From NCBI RefSeq assembly GCF_015706575.1, contig NW_024037070.1, forward strand, positions 6,789,598 to 6,853,597: a DNA stretch of 64,000 nucleotides, written 5' to 3'. The notes beneath the pieces are model-generated. The model was not told where the DNA came from. It worked only from the letters and a program-made list of their open reading frames with translations, and ran no database searches. The DNA comes from Patiria miniata (lineage: Eukaryota > Echinodermata > Asteroidea > Valvatida > Asterinidae). Each line of letters begins with the position of its first letter. Position 1 is the first letter of the stretch. Positions 18,536 to 29,823 of the stretch are shown here, piece by piece. Both the position numbers and the translations under genes were made by a program.

Positions 18536-19940
18536 GAGAAACTAATTTTTGTTAATGCCACATTGGCTTAAATTTGCATGTAATGCTACGATTCCAAATT
18601 TTCATACGATCTGTATTTTTTAGCTTGAAGCAAAGTTACTAAATCAACATTTTCCAAGTGTACCGTTGGTGAAAGAAAATGACATCACGACAGCGCCCTC
18701 GTGTGTTGAAAATCTCCGGCCTATTCAGTTTGTGTAATTTACAAGAATAATAAAAGACAGTGGGAAGTTTAGCGAGGTTCTGATCAATAGTAGCGCATCC
18801 TGTGCCGTGGGGATCTCTGGCCGTAGCCCATTGTGGCTTCACTGCTTCATCAATATCCAACACCTGCAAGAAGTTCACAGCAACCAAAAATGAACTCCAA
18901 AACCTCCACGAGGAGAATATAGACAGAGGGGGTGAAAAAAAAGAAGAAGTAGGAGAAGAAGAAGACAATCTTCTCCCAGCAGAGTTAATGAAGATGCATG
19001 TTTTTCTTGCGGTGAAAATGTGTTTCGGAAGTAGGCATTTCCTTGTTAGTCAGAAGCAGCTGTTGCTAGGGACTTCATTTGCCTGCAGCCTTAAAGACTG
19101 GGTAGTAATTGGAGGAGGATACATGTATGTACACTGTACATGTATGTGACTTTCTCTGTCTAATATGACAAGGCCAATATGTCTCTCTTGGTACGGATCA
19201 TTTAAGTGGACTGCAAGATGATGTGCATGTGTGTATGTTCATGTAGGCGGCCGTATCAATTGTTAGCGCTCCTTTTCAAGCGCCCACACAGTAACTGATT
19301 TTTCCGCCGTGGAAATCAAAAACTGCAACTTGATGTCATTTCTTTGTACACCATTGAAAAGAGGAACCACGCTTTGACTTCTTAAAAGAATATAAGGAAG
19401 ACAACATAATTCTACATCACACTAATATGAAGTGTTTATTAAATAGAAAGCCCATATATTTTAGAATTTTTTATTTCACATCGTTTCAGAAGAAGTTATC
19501 TCCATTTTGTGTGTAAAATCGCGGTTTTCAGTAAACCCGAGTCTCTTCAACTTTTCAACCGGTTCTTTTCAAAACCACACATACTCGGTACTCACAAAAG
19601 AGATTTATTCACATGGTGCTACGGCAAACTATCTTGTCTCTTCAACTTACCGTAAATTGTACAAACAGCGCCACCACATGACCTTCTTAAAAAAAGTGTT
19701 ATAGACCTTTATCATGCTGGCACCATTTCAGTCATGTTCCCTGTATCCAATAACAGTACTGAAATTACTGAATGATAAAAAAATTTGTGCAAAAAGGAAC
19801 CAGACTATTTTTCCTTCAGCCTCGCTTTGGTTACGTTGATTTGAATGGGAAAAAATCAAGATGGCCGCAACATGATAATGGTCTATTAAGGAAGGTTCTG
19901 GTCTAACTTATCTAAAACCTATACATGTACATGCATGTAA
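18536..19940. other. Unassigned non-coding DNA
   Basis: No gene is supported. Part of 19585-19640 (CACAAAAGAGATTTATTCACATGGTGCTACGG and a following CCGTAAATTGT) resembles the repeat at 22815-22930 and 26215-26330. Confidence 0.35.
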
Positions 19941-20303
19941 GGCCAAAAAAAAAAATACTCGGTCTCTGGTCAGAGCGCGCGTCGATTTTAATCATGCGCG
20001 TCAACCGTTTTTTTTTTCTTCAAATTAACAAGGAAGCTACAACAGCTCCCTCTATTGACGCGCCTCCTCAAATTTTTGTACCAAGGAGCACCAAGGAATG
20101 GGGAAATTGCACCAAGGCAAATGATAAAGGGCACCAAGGCAAATTATGGAGGACACCAATGTATAATGAGGACACAAAAAAGCAAAATAGTACCCACCTT
20201 GTCTGTACAATACAAGCTTGAAAAAAAAAAAGCCACCTCCCAAAACAAAAAACCCGCGTCGCTGCATCAATTCCGGAACTTCGACAATTTTTTTTTTTTG
20301 GCC
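19941..20303. mobile_element. Family B MITE, divergent copy (363 bp)
   Basis: It begins GGCCAAAAAAAAAA and ends TTTTTTTTTTTGGCC, with TAA on the left flank and AAA on the right. The sub-terminal GGTCTCTGGT corresponds to the CTCCGGTTTCTGG of other family B copies. The interior differs and holds three to four copies of CACCAAGG-type units. Confidence 0.6.
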
Positions 20304-21479
20304 AAACAGCCATTGAATCTAACTTTGTGCAACCAGGAGAGGGCGGGATTCTAAAAGGTAACAAAAGGCTATTTAATATGGTTTGGAAACAAACTATTTC
20401 TTTTAACTGTAATTTGGAATGGATAGAGGCCTACACTGTAGGCTTATGCATAGGAACAAGTTGGGTGGTTTTTTTTCATGAATTCAATTCAATTCAAATT
20501 TTATTTCATCACAATTAAAATACTTTAAAAGTGAAATTCATCTCCCCAATGTGCACATAAAAACGGTATACATATTTAAACCATAAGAATTTACGTAAGA
20601 CGAAAAAATAAGGTTCAGTATAAAACACCAGTAAAAATCCCTACTTTGGAAAAAGAAAATAAAAGCTTATTAATGTATAATAACAATTCAAATCTGCATT
20701 CTGATATGCTAAGTTACTTATTTAAAAAGTTCTAATATGATTATTAACACATTGCCAACAGTATTTATGTGATAAAATTAGAATAGAGATGAATGACACG
20801 AGGTTAAAAAGAAAATCTGAACCGGTTTGTGCAAGTGCAACAAATACAATTGTTTTTTTTTTAATGAAATAATTTGTAATTGATTGTAGTGACCTTGTGA
20901 CATGATTAATTTGTAACTATTTAAATTAAGTAAGAATCTATCTTCTTGAAATATATACCTACCCTTGCCACAGCTCACGTGTGCAAATTTCCCCGCCCCT
21001 CTTTCTACAAAAAATTGGGGGGGGGGGGGAATCAATTTTCAAAATGTCCCTGTACAAATTTACATCAATTTTGGTAACCGGGGAGGGCTCATTCTCCGTA
21101 TAAATCCTCCCCAAGATGCTGCTGGCATAATTTGCAAGTCGTCATTTTGTCCAGAAGTCTTGGGGGCTAGTTCGTCCTAGCAGCAGAGGAGGGTTTCTCC
21201 CTGTATGCGCAGCTGTGCCCCGATCAATCTCATAAAAGGCATCTGTGTTTTGACAGGTTATCTCCCTGGCCACAGACCCTATGAAGGATTCTCTTTTTTC
21301 TTTCTATGTTCAAGAGAAAAAAAATATGAGACAGGTATATAGCTGAATATTGAATATTTTGTATCACTAGCCGTTTCTGTGTCTGGTTTACGAGGGGAGA
21401 AGACATGACAACTGATGAGCTGTGAACGATGAAAGACTGAGACAGACTCAATTACAAGACAACGGAATATATTCCGTGC
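20304..21479. other. Unassigned AT-rich DNA
   Basis: Includes an AATTCAATTCAATTCAAATTT run near 20480-20500 and a poly-G run at 21017-21029. No gene is supported. Confidence 0.35.
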
Positions 21480-21780
21480 TGGAGAAATTTAGCTGTTTGA
21501 AGTTCGCCTCTCCTTCAGTTATTACCGGGGGTAATTTGAATTTTTCTCGACGCGATTGCGAAGTGAGTTTTTACATCAGGAAACTTGTGCTGCGCAATTC
21601 ACTGGAGTTGAAATGTGTTCAATTTTTTTGCGATTTTGCAGCGCCGAATACTTGCAGTGACATCACAAATTTGGGTTCGCATTCGCTTTCGCGCCGGGTT
21701 TCGACAGACATAGATGCGCATGCGCATCGAACAAGACAAAGCCTGTATTCCAAAAACTTCCGTCAAGAGTGAATTTACTG
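21480..21780. repeat. Dispersed repeat O, copy 1
   Basis: Phrases such as GCGATTGCGAAGTGAG, GAGTTGAAATGTGTTCAA, TTTTGCGATTTTGCAG and GGGTTCGCATTCGCTTTCGCG recur in similar order at 36525-36690 (GAGTTGAAACGTGTTCAAC, TTTTGCGAATTCGCAG, GTTCGCGTTCGCTTTCG). CpG is enriched relative to the flanks. The 116-codon ORF over it is not conserved between the copies. Confidence 0.5.
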
Positions 21781-22814
21781 ACGACGGCTTAGTCAGTTAG
21801 TCAATTATTTTTGGTCAAATATTTTTGGTCAGTTTTTGGGGACAGACAGACAGACCGACCGACCGTACACACCAGAGCTGCTCGTACAAAGGGAACATGA
21901 GTGAAATCTTTAGAAAAACGTTACCCCACAGGTGAAATCTTGAGAAAAGGGATAAAAGGACAACAATGCAAGTACCCTAGAACTCCCATCCGCTGGAACG
22001 ACCGACCGACCACCAAGTGACATGTAGAGGCTCCTGCCAGAGCTTAAAAACCCAAATACACATGTATAGCTTGTTAATTGTCTTTGCTCAATCTTACAGT
22101 TGAAATCTTGGGCATTACATTTTTCAGGTAAGCTTAATTTTGCTGCGCACGTGGACAGCTGCTTCTTCTCTTTTCATTTGCTACACTGGCCACTGATGAT
22201 GGCGTGTGAATCGGGATGCCTATCTTGTGATATGTAATTCATGTTATTATAGCACAGGTGCCCGCAGCCCCAATCACTATTGAATATCCTGCCCAGCAAG
22301 ATAATGATTTTTCCCTAGGCCTGAACTCATCAGTGTAGTGTTAGGTGCAGATTATGCCCAGGTGGCCAAACACCTAAGACAGAGCGGGGAGTCCAGGGTC
22401 CCTCAACTTTTTTTTTTTTTTTGATTGATTTCAAGGAAGGGGCCTTGTCATACATTCACGCCCATTCAGTGGATTGTGAAATGTAATTTGTTCTAACACG
22501 TCCACGGAGCCAGCTATTGCATTTAAATTTAAAGCGCTTTAGTTTTTATAAACTCTGATCGTCTGTTGCTTATAGTAAGGTTACTGTATGAAGCCTTAAG
22601 CACGTGACTGAATGCAAGTTGATTAGTATTGATGGAAATCTGCAAGAACATTTTGGAATCGTACAGTGTCGTTAATTTGTTAACCTTGATGTGTTAATTT
22701 ATCAATAAGAATACATGTATGTACACGTTTGTGCAATACAAATTCAGATGCTATGACCGAGGTTGATCTTCCCTGAAATAGGTTTATGTGAAAACAAGAT
22801 GCCAAAATGCCTAC
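21781..22814. other. Unassigned DNA with simple repeats
   Basis: Contains a (GACA)n/(GACC)n run at 21841-21867 (ACAGACAGACAGACCGACCG) and a poly-T run near 22409-22422. No gene is supported. Confidence 0.35.
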
Positions 22815-22930
22815 CTTAGATCCATACTGTCCAAAATGTTGAGTCCCCCCCCCCTTGCAGAACCTCTCAAACTCATAAAAGAGATTTGTCACATAGTGCT
22901 ACCGTAAATCTTTATCTTATTAAATTCAAA
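22815..22930. repeat. Dispersed repeat M, copy 1
   Basis: The segment with CATACTGTCCAAAATGTTGA, a poly-C run, then ACTCATAAAAGAGATTTGTC and GCTACCGTAAATCTTTATCT recurs at 26215-26330 with few changes, including the C-rich run. Confidence 0.6.
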
Positions 22931-22992
22931 TTTAGCCCCCCAAAAAACCAACAGTATTTTTACCAAATTAAAAAAAAAAAAAAATGTTTTAC

Positions 22993-23490
22993 CCATAGAG
23001 CTTTATTAAATTACTAGAGCGCTAACTCATCATTCTGCGCGCAGAGACGCTTTGAAGCCGTCCTGGGCGCAGACATTTTGAATTCATGTGCGTGTTTGTA
23101 GAACATAATGAAATTAGATGGATTAAATTTTGAAAGTGTAGTCTACATGCAACGCGCGAGTAGAACATACGCAAACAACTTAAGCACGTCATTGACGGTT
23201 CAAAAAATCATGACAGCACAAAGCATCTGCAGCGAATACGCGCATGCGTTGTGCTGTTTGTGTAGAGCAAAATGACACGCTCATTTGCTGATGGTGCGTT
23301 TCGGTTTTGGGCATATTGGCTTCGATAACACATCAGTATGGAATACAAACGCAGATATATGCAAATAGCCGTACAAAAGCCGTACAAAATTTCTAGGTCT
23401 CCATAGGTTTGTGCACAAACATGGATGCGCCCAGCAGGCATTACTTTGTACACGAAGTTAGCGCTCTAGTAATTTAATATAGCTCTATGG
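22993..23490. mobile_element. MITE of about 498 bp, 35-bp TIRs, 6-bp duplication
   Basis: The left end CCATAGAGCTTTATTAAATT followed by ACTAGAGCGCTAACT is matched by its near-exact inverse at 23456-23490. TTTTAC lies immediately outside both ends, consistent with a 6-bp target-site duplication. The interior contains many CpG and GCGC steps and no domain-bearing ORF. Confidence 0.75.
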
Positions 23491-24559
23491 TTTTACCATA
23501 TTCCATCTCACTGGCACACCACTCAAAAGGTCTTGTTATCCATATTTGAGGTTGTGCTACAAGTAGTTCTGAAAATTTCATAAATTTTCACTTTTCAGCC
23601 GTGTCCTCTTTTGCGTATTAACATGCGTACGGAATGCAATGTGAACGCATCACAGATTTGCTTGTATTGCCTTAAGTAGAAGTTCTCACAAAACAAAAAA
23701 CAAGATAAAGAGCCCACAATTATCTACATTGTGCAGCACTTAAATCTTGTTTCTTTCGAAACAAGTCTTGCAAAGTTTGGTATTTATTCAGTTGCCAGAA
23801 GGGAAAAAACCCTGAAAATTGCATTGATTTCCTATCCAGACCATTATCATACATCTCGTCCAATGCCTGGGCCTGGCGTGGTGTGTGTACTCTTAAACAA
23901 AGCTGTGTTTGGGTTCTCCACGGTCCTGATTGGATTATCATCCGCTGAGGATTGATCCGTCGGACAATAACTGTCCCCGCAGAAATGACACTGGTGCACA
24001 GCTCTGATTTCATGCTGAATTGTATCAGTTGATGCCCGCCAGTGACACATTTGCATTGAGATAGGTTTGTAGCTCGGAGGGGGGATTCCTTGTAGGCCAA
24101 CAAGTAAACCTGACCCATCTTGATGAGGCCTGTATTAATGTTATGCAGATCCCATGGCACACCGGGGGCACTGCTTCGGGTTATTCCTGCATTTTTTAAT
24201 ATTGGCCGTCTGCAACAGTTATTAATTACAACCTCGGAGCCTCCAAGGCTCATGAATCATAAAAGTTCATGGTATGGCTGTGTTGTACATCTGCAAATAC
24301 CGCACATTGCACATCTGCGAATACTCTGCAGGTGCAATCATTTACATTGCGCTCGCTAAAGTTGCATTTCCCGTGCTATCTTGCTATATGTGGCAGAACC
24401 TTATTGCCAAAATTTAGTGCTTAAGATTGTTTACTAACCATACTTCAAATGGTTGGGTCATAAGAAATCCACATGTAATGCATGTAATGTCTTACACCAC
24501 CAAGAAAAGTTTAAAAATCAGGTCTCTATGTATTCCAACAGCAATTAAATGTAATAAAG
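23491..24559. other. Unassigned non-coding DNA
   Basis: The 177-codon minus-strand ORF at 23720-24253 has a product of mixed composition and no motif I recognise, and other ORFs run through the same bases. I do not call a gene. Confidence 0.35.
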
Positions 24560-24960
24560 GCCTTTTAGTTCTAGACAAATCTCGGGGTTGAAGCGGGCTT
24601 GATACAGGGTTAAAAAATATGCGGCGTTTCACACTTGAAAATTTTTGCTCCTGGTTGAAATCAACCCTTCTCCAGATCAGGGATGAGATTTTCAACCCAT
24701 GTTGAAACTCTCGCCAGGGTTCAAAACAGTAGTAACCGAGCGAAATAAACTTGGTTTGCACGAAACAAGTGTGAAACGATGCGGGGTTGAACGCAGGGTG
24801 GAATTTTTTTTTTTAACTCAACCCGGGGCGGCACTGGGTTCTCCCAGAGTTGAGTTCAACCCGGGTTGAGCCTTTAGTGTGAAAAGGTATTGGACCAATG
24901 TTAAAGTTGTGTTGGTTAGTGTGAAAGGGGTTGCCCACATTTCTGAGTTTGACCCGGGTC
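24560..24960. repeat. Repeat rich in GGTTGAA/TTCAACCC units
   Basis: GGGTTGAA and its complement TTCAACCC recur through the block, and an inner inverted repeat pairs CGTTTCACACTTG (about 24627) with CAAGTGTGAAACG (about 24766). The pattern resembles the end of a MITE with hormone-like half-site repeats. Boundaries are uncertain. Confidence 0.45.
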
Positions 24961-26214
24961 CAACACGGATTTTGTACTTGTCAAAAATGATATTTTCAGA
25001 GACAAGTTGAAGATTATCTTGATGGTTAAGAGTGTTTTGGTGCCTGAGAGATGAACAGCCACAAGAATAGCACAGTAGCATGATTTCCCTAGCAACACTG
25101 CTCCAAGTGCGCATGTACCTGTACATGTATTACATCATTATGGAAATGTATATATCTTGAATTGTTGAATCTTCTTCAAATTTGTAAGATATGTGAAGAA
25201 AAAAATCAATCACTTTCTCTGTTGTATGCATGCAAGTCTTCATGCAGTTGGCAATTAAAAAATGTACATCTACATTTACATGTTACCAGTACATACGTGT
25301 ACTACATGTACATTATACAATACATGGAAGGGGGTCACAAGCATCTACATGTATGTCAGGCCCGTTCCCTGATGGCAAACTGGGGGGGGGGGGGGGGGGG
25401 GGGTGTTGTTTGAAATCCCAAAGTGTACAGTGTACGAACATCCAAGTTCTGAAATACTGTCACATAAACAGTTCCTAACCCACACAATTTCACAACCACT
25501 GTATCATGGTATTCATTGTACACCACACATGTACGTGCAGGCACTGATATGAACTACATACATATACTTGCTGATGTTTGTAATGTGGAATAATGTTAAT
25601 ATTGCAACATGAGGGACCCTCCCCACAAATTTAATTGTCGACCACCAGCTAGACAGGCCCCGTACTTTAATTCCTCAACAAAGACAAACACATCTAAAAG
25701 CCAGGTGATGCGGGTGGATCGAACCTGCCTCCCAGTGCCTACCCGTGGGAGAACGCTCCCCGCAGCCCTGATTAAAGCCCGCCCCAGCATACCCGGCCAT
25801 GCTATTTTCAGGTGATTTGTTGACTACTAGGGCATAATCACGGTCCGCAGCTGGCCAGCTGTCCACACTTGAGCACCCTGTCTTTTCATCATCAGCGGGG
25901 ACATGTCTAGTGTCTTAAACAAGCGGGGCTGAGAGCTGGGGAATATTAACACACCTGCGGGGAGGGGCTCTGATGACGCTCGCTGAGTGAGTCTAAGAGA
26001 CAGGGAGTTTTCTCTTCCTGGATTATATTGGTGCCTGTCTCGTACAACGCCGAGAACAGGAACAATTAAATTTAGTATCTGAATGACATCTCGTGAATAA
26101 TTCCTTGAATAAAGATTCGAAGGTTTGCATGGTCAAGGTAGCAATAAGGTAAAGATTTACAGAGTGACAAATCTCTTTTTGGAATCCCTTTAGTCTCTTG
26201 ACGACAGGCAGAGC
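24961..26214. other. Unassigned DNA with a G22 tract
   Basis: A run of 22 G lies at 25382-25403. A B-box-like phrase on the minus strand at about 25718-25728 (GGTTCGATCCA) has no matching A box. ACATGTA-type repeats cluster at 25260-25345. No gene is supported. Confidence 0.4.
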
Positions 26215-26330
26215 ATACTGTTCAAAACGTTGAGCCCCCCTCCCCCCTCCCCTTCTTTTATCACAAACTCATAAAAGAGATTTATCACATGATCCCACCG
26301 TAAATCTGTATCTTATTGTAACTGAAGTTG
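26215..26330. repeat. Dispersed repeat M, copy 2
   Basis: CATACTGTTCAAAACGTTGA, a C-rich run, ACTCATAAAAGAGATTTATC and CCCACCGTAAATCTGTATCT match the copy at 22815-22930 in order and orientation. Confidence 0.6.
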
Positions 26331-27104
26331 TTGAATCTGGCAAAAACGAGGACCGATCATGAATATTTCTTGAGTTTAGCTTTAAAAAAAGGGCAACTAC
26401 TAAACAAAAGCGTTTTGACGGACTAATTTGGAAGTAAGAAAAACCATCACAATTGAGATCTCCACTATTGGATCTTCAACATTTTCTTTGATTTAATGTT
26501 GTCATTTGTTTTTAATCTGCAACAAATTTCATTTGACGAAGTCACTGCATTCTGTAAAGAAAAAAATATGGCAATATAAGAAAGAAAGATTCTTTGAATC
26601 AATACATGTACAACCCTATCATTTTACAGACAATCCTAAATAAATCTGACCATTTTTTTGGGGGGGGGGCCTGGCTTTTTAAAGGTTGTGTCCCCCCTGT
26701 ACTTTTTCAAGTTTCATCCAAAAAAAAATACATCCATTTCCATTTTCTAAAATGCTAGTTATTCGCTTTCAAATGAGACATTCGACCAAAAAACAAAAAA
26801 AAATGCCCATGTTGAGTTACTGAATTATTGCTTTACAATTTCAAATTATTAGCTGCCAGACAATAATCTGTTCTCTTGGGGAAGGCTGGTTCTCTTGGGG
26901 AAGGCTGGTTCCGGTCGCACTATCAGTGGCGATAATGTGTGGACTGGGAGCCAGTATGCTCAAGAAGCGGATCTGTTCGTGCCCAAATAAAAAAACTTCT
27001 TTTTTTTTCAGGGGCTTGCAGATGTCCCAAAAAAGAAGGGGAAAAAAGTTGTTTGCTTTGAATAAAACATACAAGTTGAAATTTAATAATCTTATCCTTC
27101 CAAA
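26331..27104. other. Unassigned non-coding DNA
   Basis: Contains a direct duplication at 26872-26909 (GTTCTCTTGGGGAAGGCTG twice). No gene is supported. Confidence 0.35.
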
Positions 27105-27425
27105 AACCTCCAAAATCCTCTTTGCAAAATGGAGCATTTTGGAGGAAGGAGGCTATGAGGAAGATGCACTGTTTCAAGGTTTCGGGCCAGTCTGTACAAA
27201 TACAAGTGTTGTTTGTGCTCAGCTATGCATAAATGTAGGCCTAGATTATGCTTGAAATCCTCCGCACTGCTCCAGGATGTCGCTGGCTCTGCCTCAACAT
27301 ATTGACAGTGATTGCTAGAGGATTTTGCAGGAATGAGGCTGTATGCCATTTCTAAATGGAGGCAGTTGGAGGATTTTGCAGGATTGAGGTCGCATCCTAG
27401 CAAAAATGCCCATGGAGTGACCGGT
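27105..27425 (-). mobile_element. Family C MITE, copy 3 (inverted, partial)
   Basis: GGAGGATTTTGCAGGATTGAG at about 27370-27390, GAGGATTTTGCAGGAATGAG at about 27318, and GCATCCTAGCAAAAATGCC near 27401 are the complements of the family C units and left end. The ends beyond this are degraded. The short ORFs here are not conserved in the other copies. Confidence 0.65.
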
Positions 27426-28117
27426 AGGTTTAATTAATAGAAACAAAAATTGAGTTCGATGAAGAACAAGGGGAACGTAACTTGAAAGTGATATTAAAGG
27501 CCAACAGCTACGGTATTGCCCAAATAATGTATAGTCTACATGTATGTCTGCTCAGAAATGTATGTAAAATGTGCTGAGAATGTGTACATCTGTAAATCTG
27601 GTCAACATTTGCCACTTGTTTAATATAAATATGCGATGCTCCTAAATATCACGTGACAGAAGATATATTCACTTGCCTTTTTGTATATTAATTTCAGATC
27701 ATTAAATAATATGGTTGGTGCACATAGAAGTGTAACATACCTAAATCATTGTGTCATTAATAAATCTCAATCGTGCCATTTCCAAATGTTCCCAGATCAT
27801 AATAAATCTCTGGAAGGAAGTGCATTTCTGGAGTTTCAACTCTTACTAGGGGGCCTTCCTTTGACAACTGGTAAATTGGCCTGATTGATGTAGTAACACT
27901 TTCAGCGAGACACATGAATTCCTATGAGAGTTTTTCTTGGTACCTGTGGGGTGTAACATTGAGTACAGTGTGTTTGGTCCTGTTTTGTAGCACATGAAGA
28001 TTTCATCAGTTATATTGTTGCTGACACCTCGCTTGTATTTTATTTTCATTTCTCAGCTTAAGGCACTGTTCTCATACAGCATTTTCATGTATAGCATGTA
28101 TGTATGTTCAGTGAACT
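27426..28117. other. Unassigned non-coding DNA
   Basis: No gene or repeat is supported. Confidence 0.35.
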
Positions 28118-28320
28118 TTAAAGGTAATATACAACAATTTTTTTTTTTTAAATACCAAATTATTATGAAATACATGTACCTACACTTGACTGTAAGTGAA
28201 TAATAGTCTCAAGCATCCTGAGAAATCATGGCACCTGGTGTGCTGTCATTTTTAAGAAAAGTGGAATATTTTTATCGATTTTCAACGATGGCTGGTGACC
28301 ATCGATGTAAAATGAACTGT
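28118..28320 (-). mobile_element. Family A MITE, partial copy 1
   Basis: It starts TTTAAAGGTAATATACAACA and continues CTCAAGCATCCTGAGAAATC, ATGGCACCTGGTGTGCTGTC and a degraded palindrome (TTTTCAACGATGGCTGGTGACCATCG). Only the palindrome-proximal half is kept. Confidence 0.65.
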
Positions 28321-28927
28321 GTTCGCACACTCCCTACAGTAATTTTTTTTTCACAAACTGAAACCCGTCTTATTACATTAAATTGCAAATTAACAAAGCA
28401 TCTGTTAGAATCATGATTGCGTTTCACCAGTTCAAAGGTTTTTAATCATTTTAACCCCACAGGGGTACACAGATGGAGTAAATTAGTGTCAATCCTTCCA
28501 AAGCAATTTTTTTCCACATTGTATTTCCACCATAGTGCTTACGTGTCAGTTTGTAAAAACCAAAACACACACACTCTTGTTTTACTATACTCCCGAGGAC
28601 AATGCTTTGTGTTTCCCTTTGTCCCTGTAATATAACACTCTCCCGTAGACCAACACACAAAACTACTGTACTACAGAGGACCGTTTTGAACAAAAGACCC
28701 AACTCCCGAGGACTGAAAGGATCTGTTGTTCTCCCTGTGTGTGTCGGTCCTCAGGGGGTTATGTAGAACACGTACAATCATATGATACGCGTTACTGTAC
28801 GAAGTGCGTGCACACTGTGCATGCGTGTAAGTTCATGAAAACAGTGATGATATATGAAGACTTGAGCTTTAAGGGCTCATCACATCATGTGCGATGTGAG
28901 GTTGTCGGTGCTGTTGTCATTGCAACA
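28321..28927. other. Unassigned non-coding DNA
   Basis: CTCCCGAGGAC recurs at about 28590 and 28704, with related CTCCCGTAGAC at 28640. These form a short degenerate repeat cluster. No gene is supported. Confidence 0.35.
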
Positions 28928-29262
28928 TCTTAACCCTCCTGCTGTTTAAACAGTCGCAGACAGTTAAAAAAAACAATCAATCCTCTGCCCTGCCATGCCT
29001 TTCACACACACTAGTCACCAAGAGTCAGATAATATTTCAAGCATCAGCACTGTGTCTAGCCAAATTCAGTCATCAGACAAAAACAGGCAAGTGGTAGGCA
29101 CGGCTGGCTTATCAATCACCCACAGTCAAAACATAGCTGTATCAAGTTGCATAAACAGTCACAGCCAGTCAATCCTGCTTTATGTACCGGTAGGCTGGGA
29201 GCTCTTAACTGTTAAAAACAGTCACATGATTGATTTTGACTGGAAGGACAACTTTGCACAGA
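28928..29262 (-). repeat. Dispersed repeat N rich in TGACTGT, copy 2
   Basis: This is the inverted counterpart of 16370-16700: CCAGTCAAAATCAATCATGTG, AGGATTGACTGGCTGTGACTG and GGGTGATTGATAAGCCAGCC are read on the minus strand. It ends about 25 bp before the left end of a family A element. Confidence 0.7.
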
Positions 29263-29287
29263 GTGTATGTTTGCACCTGAGGGTTTA

Positions 29288-29823
29288 TTAAAGGGAATGT
29301 ACATCATTGGCATTTGCTTTAATTTTCAGAAATGAACTATTTGAGGGGTTAGTATAATATATCAAATTATTGTTACACTGACATGTTTGAAGTTTTGTGT
29401 TGGAAAATGCTGGAAAAACTAAGAAAACCAAAAATGTTCGAGTAGTCTGGTTCCCTGACTCCACTGAAGATTAAATGGATTAATTTATTGATGCTGGAAA
29501 ATTGTACGATAAGGGAACCAGTCTAGCTGGCCTGCACCCATTCAGAACATGTAACCAATAGCAAACAAAATGTTGACTGAAAAAAAATTTGTAAATTTGG
29601 AGCAGTAGTTGAAAAATAGTTAGGTTTTTCCAACGGTGGTCGGCCGACCACTGTTGGAAATGTATACAAAAATACCATTTTCTTGAAAATGACTCGACAC
29701 CAGGTGCCATTATTTTACAGGATGCTTTAGACTGTCATTTACCAACATCCTAGTAAGGTATTTCGTAAAAACTTGATAGTTTTATTTTTCGATGTTTGCA
29801 AATGTTGTATATATTCCCTTTAA
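29288..29823 (+). mobile_element. Family A MITE, copy 2 (536 bp)
   Basis: Both ends carry TTAAAGGGAAT in inverted orientation. The inner marks of the family are present: GTAGTCTGGTTCCCTGACTC, then GGGAACCAGTCTAGCTGGCC, a near-perfect palindrome (TTTTCCAACGGTGGTCGG with its partner), and TTTACAGGATGCTTTAGACTG. No ORF is conserved. Confidence 0.85.

Noticed and set aside
23720-24253. 177-codon minus-strand ORF as a gene
   Set aside because: Composition is unremarkable, no motif is found, and ORFs overlap it on the other strand.
25700-25800. tRNA or SINE head suggested by GGTTCGATCCA on the minus strand
   Set aside because: No A box lies at the right distance and no body or tail can be seen.
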